Below the pieces are notes generated by a model. The model saw nothing but the letters and a program-made list of their open reading frames with translations, had not been told where the DNA came from and made no database searches. A program made the position numbers and the translations under genes. Below are positions 33,673 through 34,874 of a DNA stretch of 34,874 bases, in pieces. Position 1 is the stretch's first letter. Each line of letters begins with the position of its first letter. The DNA is from Chloroflexota bacterium (GTDB taxonomy: Bacteria > Chloroflexota > Limnocylindria > P2-11E), in assembly GCA_021787445.1 (NCBI GenBank), contig JAJYLV010000013.1, forward strand, positions 1 through 34,874. The letters run 5' to 3'.

Positions 33673-34874
33673 CCGCCCGCGCGGCGCAGGTCGTACTCCT
33701 TGCACCGTCCGGGTGTGGGGAAGACCTTCCCCGGGTTGGCGAGGCCGAGCGGGTCCCACGCCTCCTTGATCCGGCGCATCGCCGCCAGGTCGCTCGGCGC
33801 GAACTGCATCGTCATGTAGCAGTTCTTCTCCATACCGACGCCGTGCTCTCCGGTGAGCGACCCTCCCGCGTCGATGCACGCTTCGAGGATCTCGCGGCCG
33901 GCCTCCTTCACTCGCTCGAGCTCCGCGGCGCCGTGCGATCCGTCGAACAGTACGAGGGGGTGGAGGTTGCCGTCGCCGGCGTGGAACACGTTCGCCACGC
34001 GCAGGCCGTACCGCTGCCCGACGTCCTTCACGTGCCGCAGGATCGCCGGCAGGCGCGTCCGCGGGATGACGCCGTCCTGCACGTAGTAGTCGGGCGCGAG
34101 CCTGCCCATCGCGGCGAACGCGCCCTTGCGTCCCGCCCACAGCCGCTCGCGTTCGAGCGCGGTGCGCGCGACACGGACCGTGCTCGCGCCGTGGGTCCGC
34201 ACGATCTCCAGGATCCGATCGCGCTGATCGTCGAGACCGTCGCGCACCCCGTCCACCTCGACGAGGAGGATCCCTCCCGCGTCGAGAGGGTAGCCGGCGT
34301 GCACCGCGGCCTCGACCGCCTCGACGGCGAGCGCGTCCATCATCTCGATCGCCGCGGGGACGATCCCCGCGCCGATGATCGCGGACACGGTCTCCGACGC
34401 CTGGTCCAGGTCGGGGAACGCCGCCATGATCGTGCGCCGGTCCTCCGGGAGCGGCGTCAGCTTGACCGTGATCTCCGTCACGACCCCGAGCGTTCCTTCG
34501 CTGCCGACGAAAGCGCCGACGAGGTCGTAGCCCTCGCCCTCGAGCGCCTTGCCGCCGAGGCGGACGACGGTCCCGTCCGAGAGGACGACCTCGAGGCCGG
34601 TGACGTGGTTCGTCGTCACTCCGTAGGCGAGCGTGTGGGGGCCGCCGGAGTTCTCCGCGACGTTGCCTCCGAGCGTGCAGGCCTTCTGGCTCGACGGATC
34701 CGGCACGAACGCGAGCCCGTACGGCGCGACGGCCGTCGAGAGGTGCAGGTTGACGAGTCCCGGCTGGACGACGGCGCGCAGACCGGGGACGTCGATCTCG
34801 AGGATCCGCGCCATGCGCGCGAACGAGATGATGACGCCGCCGAAGACGGGGATCGCTCCGCCCGAGAGCCCGGT
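33669..34874 (-). CDS. glcD: Glycolate oxidase subunit GlcD, N-terminus cut by the window
   Basis: Catalytic FAD subunit that oxidises glycolate (and D-lactate) to glyoxylate. About 401 residues are visible; the frame continues through the right edge (TGLSGGAIPVFGG, the FAD-binding turn), so the beginning of the protein is outside. Visible: MARILEIDVPGLRAVVQPGL, GGNVAENSGGPHTLAYG, LVGAFVGSEGTLGVVTEIT, ANVFHAGDGNLHPLVLFD and SLTGEHGVGMEKNCYMTMQF with the conserved His residues of the FAD-linked oxidase C-terminal domain. It ends DPLGLANPGKVFPTPGRC. The stop overlaps the glcE ATG. First visible gene of the glcDEF-lldD-like run. Confidence 0.93.
   Translation of the reverse strand, partial: TGLSGGAIPVFGGVIISFARMARILEIDVPGLRAVVQPGLVNLHLSTAVAPYGLAFVPDPSSQKACTLGGNVAENSGGPHTLAYGVTTNHVTGLEVVLSDGTVVRLGGKALEGEGYDLVGAFVGSEGTLGVVTEITVKLTPLPEDRRTIMAAFPDLDQASETVSAIIGAGIVPAAIEMMDALAVEAVEAAVHAGYPLDAGGILLVEVDGVRDGLDDQRDRILEIVRTHGASTVRVARTALERERLWAGRKGAFAAMGRLAPDYYVQDGVIPRTRLPAILRHVKDVGQRYGLRVANVFHAGDGNLHPLVLFDGSHGAAELERVKEAGREILEACIDAGGSLTGEHGVGMEKNCYMTMQFAPSDLAAMRRIKEAWDPLGLANPGKVFPTPGRCKEYDLRRAGG

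Overview
The window comes from a very GC-rich bacterium (around 70% G+C by eye, G/C-ending codons almost everywhere) that often uses GTG, TTG and apparently even CTG starts and packs genes head-to-tail with 1-8 bp overlaps. The gene content fits the Chloroflexota/Dormibacterota side of the tree (for example a Limnocylindria-like lineage): a CvpA-CAP fusion, GerMN/Gmad2 proteins, an FtsH-like protein with a Gly/Met-rich insert, and many seemingly leaderless genes. That placement is an inference from style, because no rRNA or ribosomal marker is present. No tRNA, rRNA or CRISPR array was seen.

Layout. 1-438: tail of an unknown membrane-anchored protein. 455-6664 (+): polA, mutM, an ABC-F ATPase and coaE, each overlapping the next. 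6618-7493 (-): a lone cpaB/rcpC-like Flp-pilus gene, convergent with coaE. 7668-14419 (+): a nucleotide-excision-repair operon, uvrB - small membrane protein - uvrA - CvpA/CAP fusion, with a LexA-type GAAC-N4-GTTC box just before uvrB. 14470-18543 (+): an MFS transporter, then two small anchored proteins and a membrane AAA zinc protease of FtsH type. 18610-20612 (-): an ECF-type sigma factor followed by an overlapping gene for a single-pass GerMN/Gmad2 protein, possibly its sensor or anti-sigma partner. 20613-21262 is a decayed stretch. 21263-24126: a second MFS transporter (+) and a catabolic-acetolactate-synthase-like ThDP enzyme (-) that share a CTAG at their stops. 24127-25763 is a scar-like islet: an 18-bp inverted repeat, a truncated IS3-type orfA, a CPBP protease with lower-GC codon use, and the C-terminal half of a VapC toxin. 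25790-28316 (+): a third MFS transporter, a methyltransferase and a DUF2255 protein. 28333-28716 (-): a GlcG/HbpS-like protein. 28855-29538 (+): an alpha/beta hydrolase. 29548-34874 (-): glcD (cut by the window), glcE, glcF, an FMN-dependent 2-hydroxyacid oxidase and a basic zinc-ribbon protein, apparently one operon for glycolate/lactate oxidation.

How it works together. The left half is mainly genome maintenance: gap-filling polymerase, 8-oxoguanine glycosylase and UvrA/UvrB damage recognition, with a sign of SOS control. The right half is central-carbon oxidation (GlcDEF, an LldD-like oxidase, GlcG, a ThDP enzyme) and transport. A recurrent -10-like hexamer 6-9 nt before start codons (TATCCT, TAGACT, GATACT, TACCCT and similar) suggests that many transcripts are leaderless.
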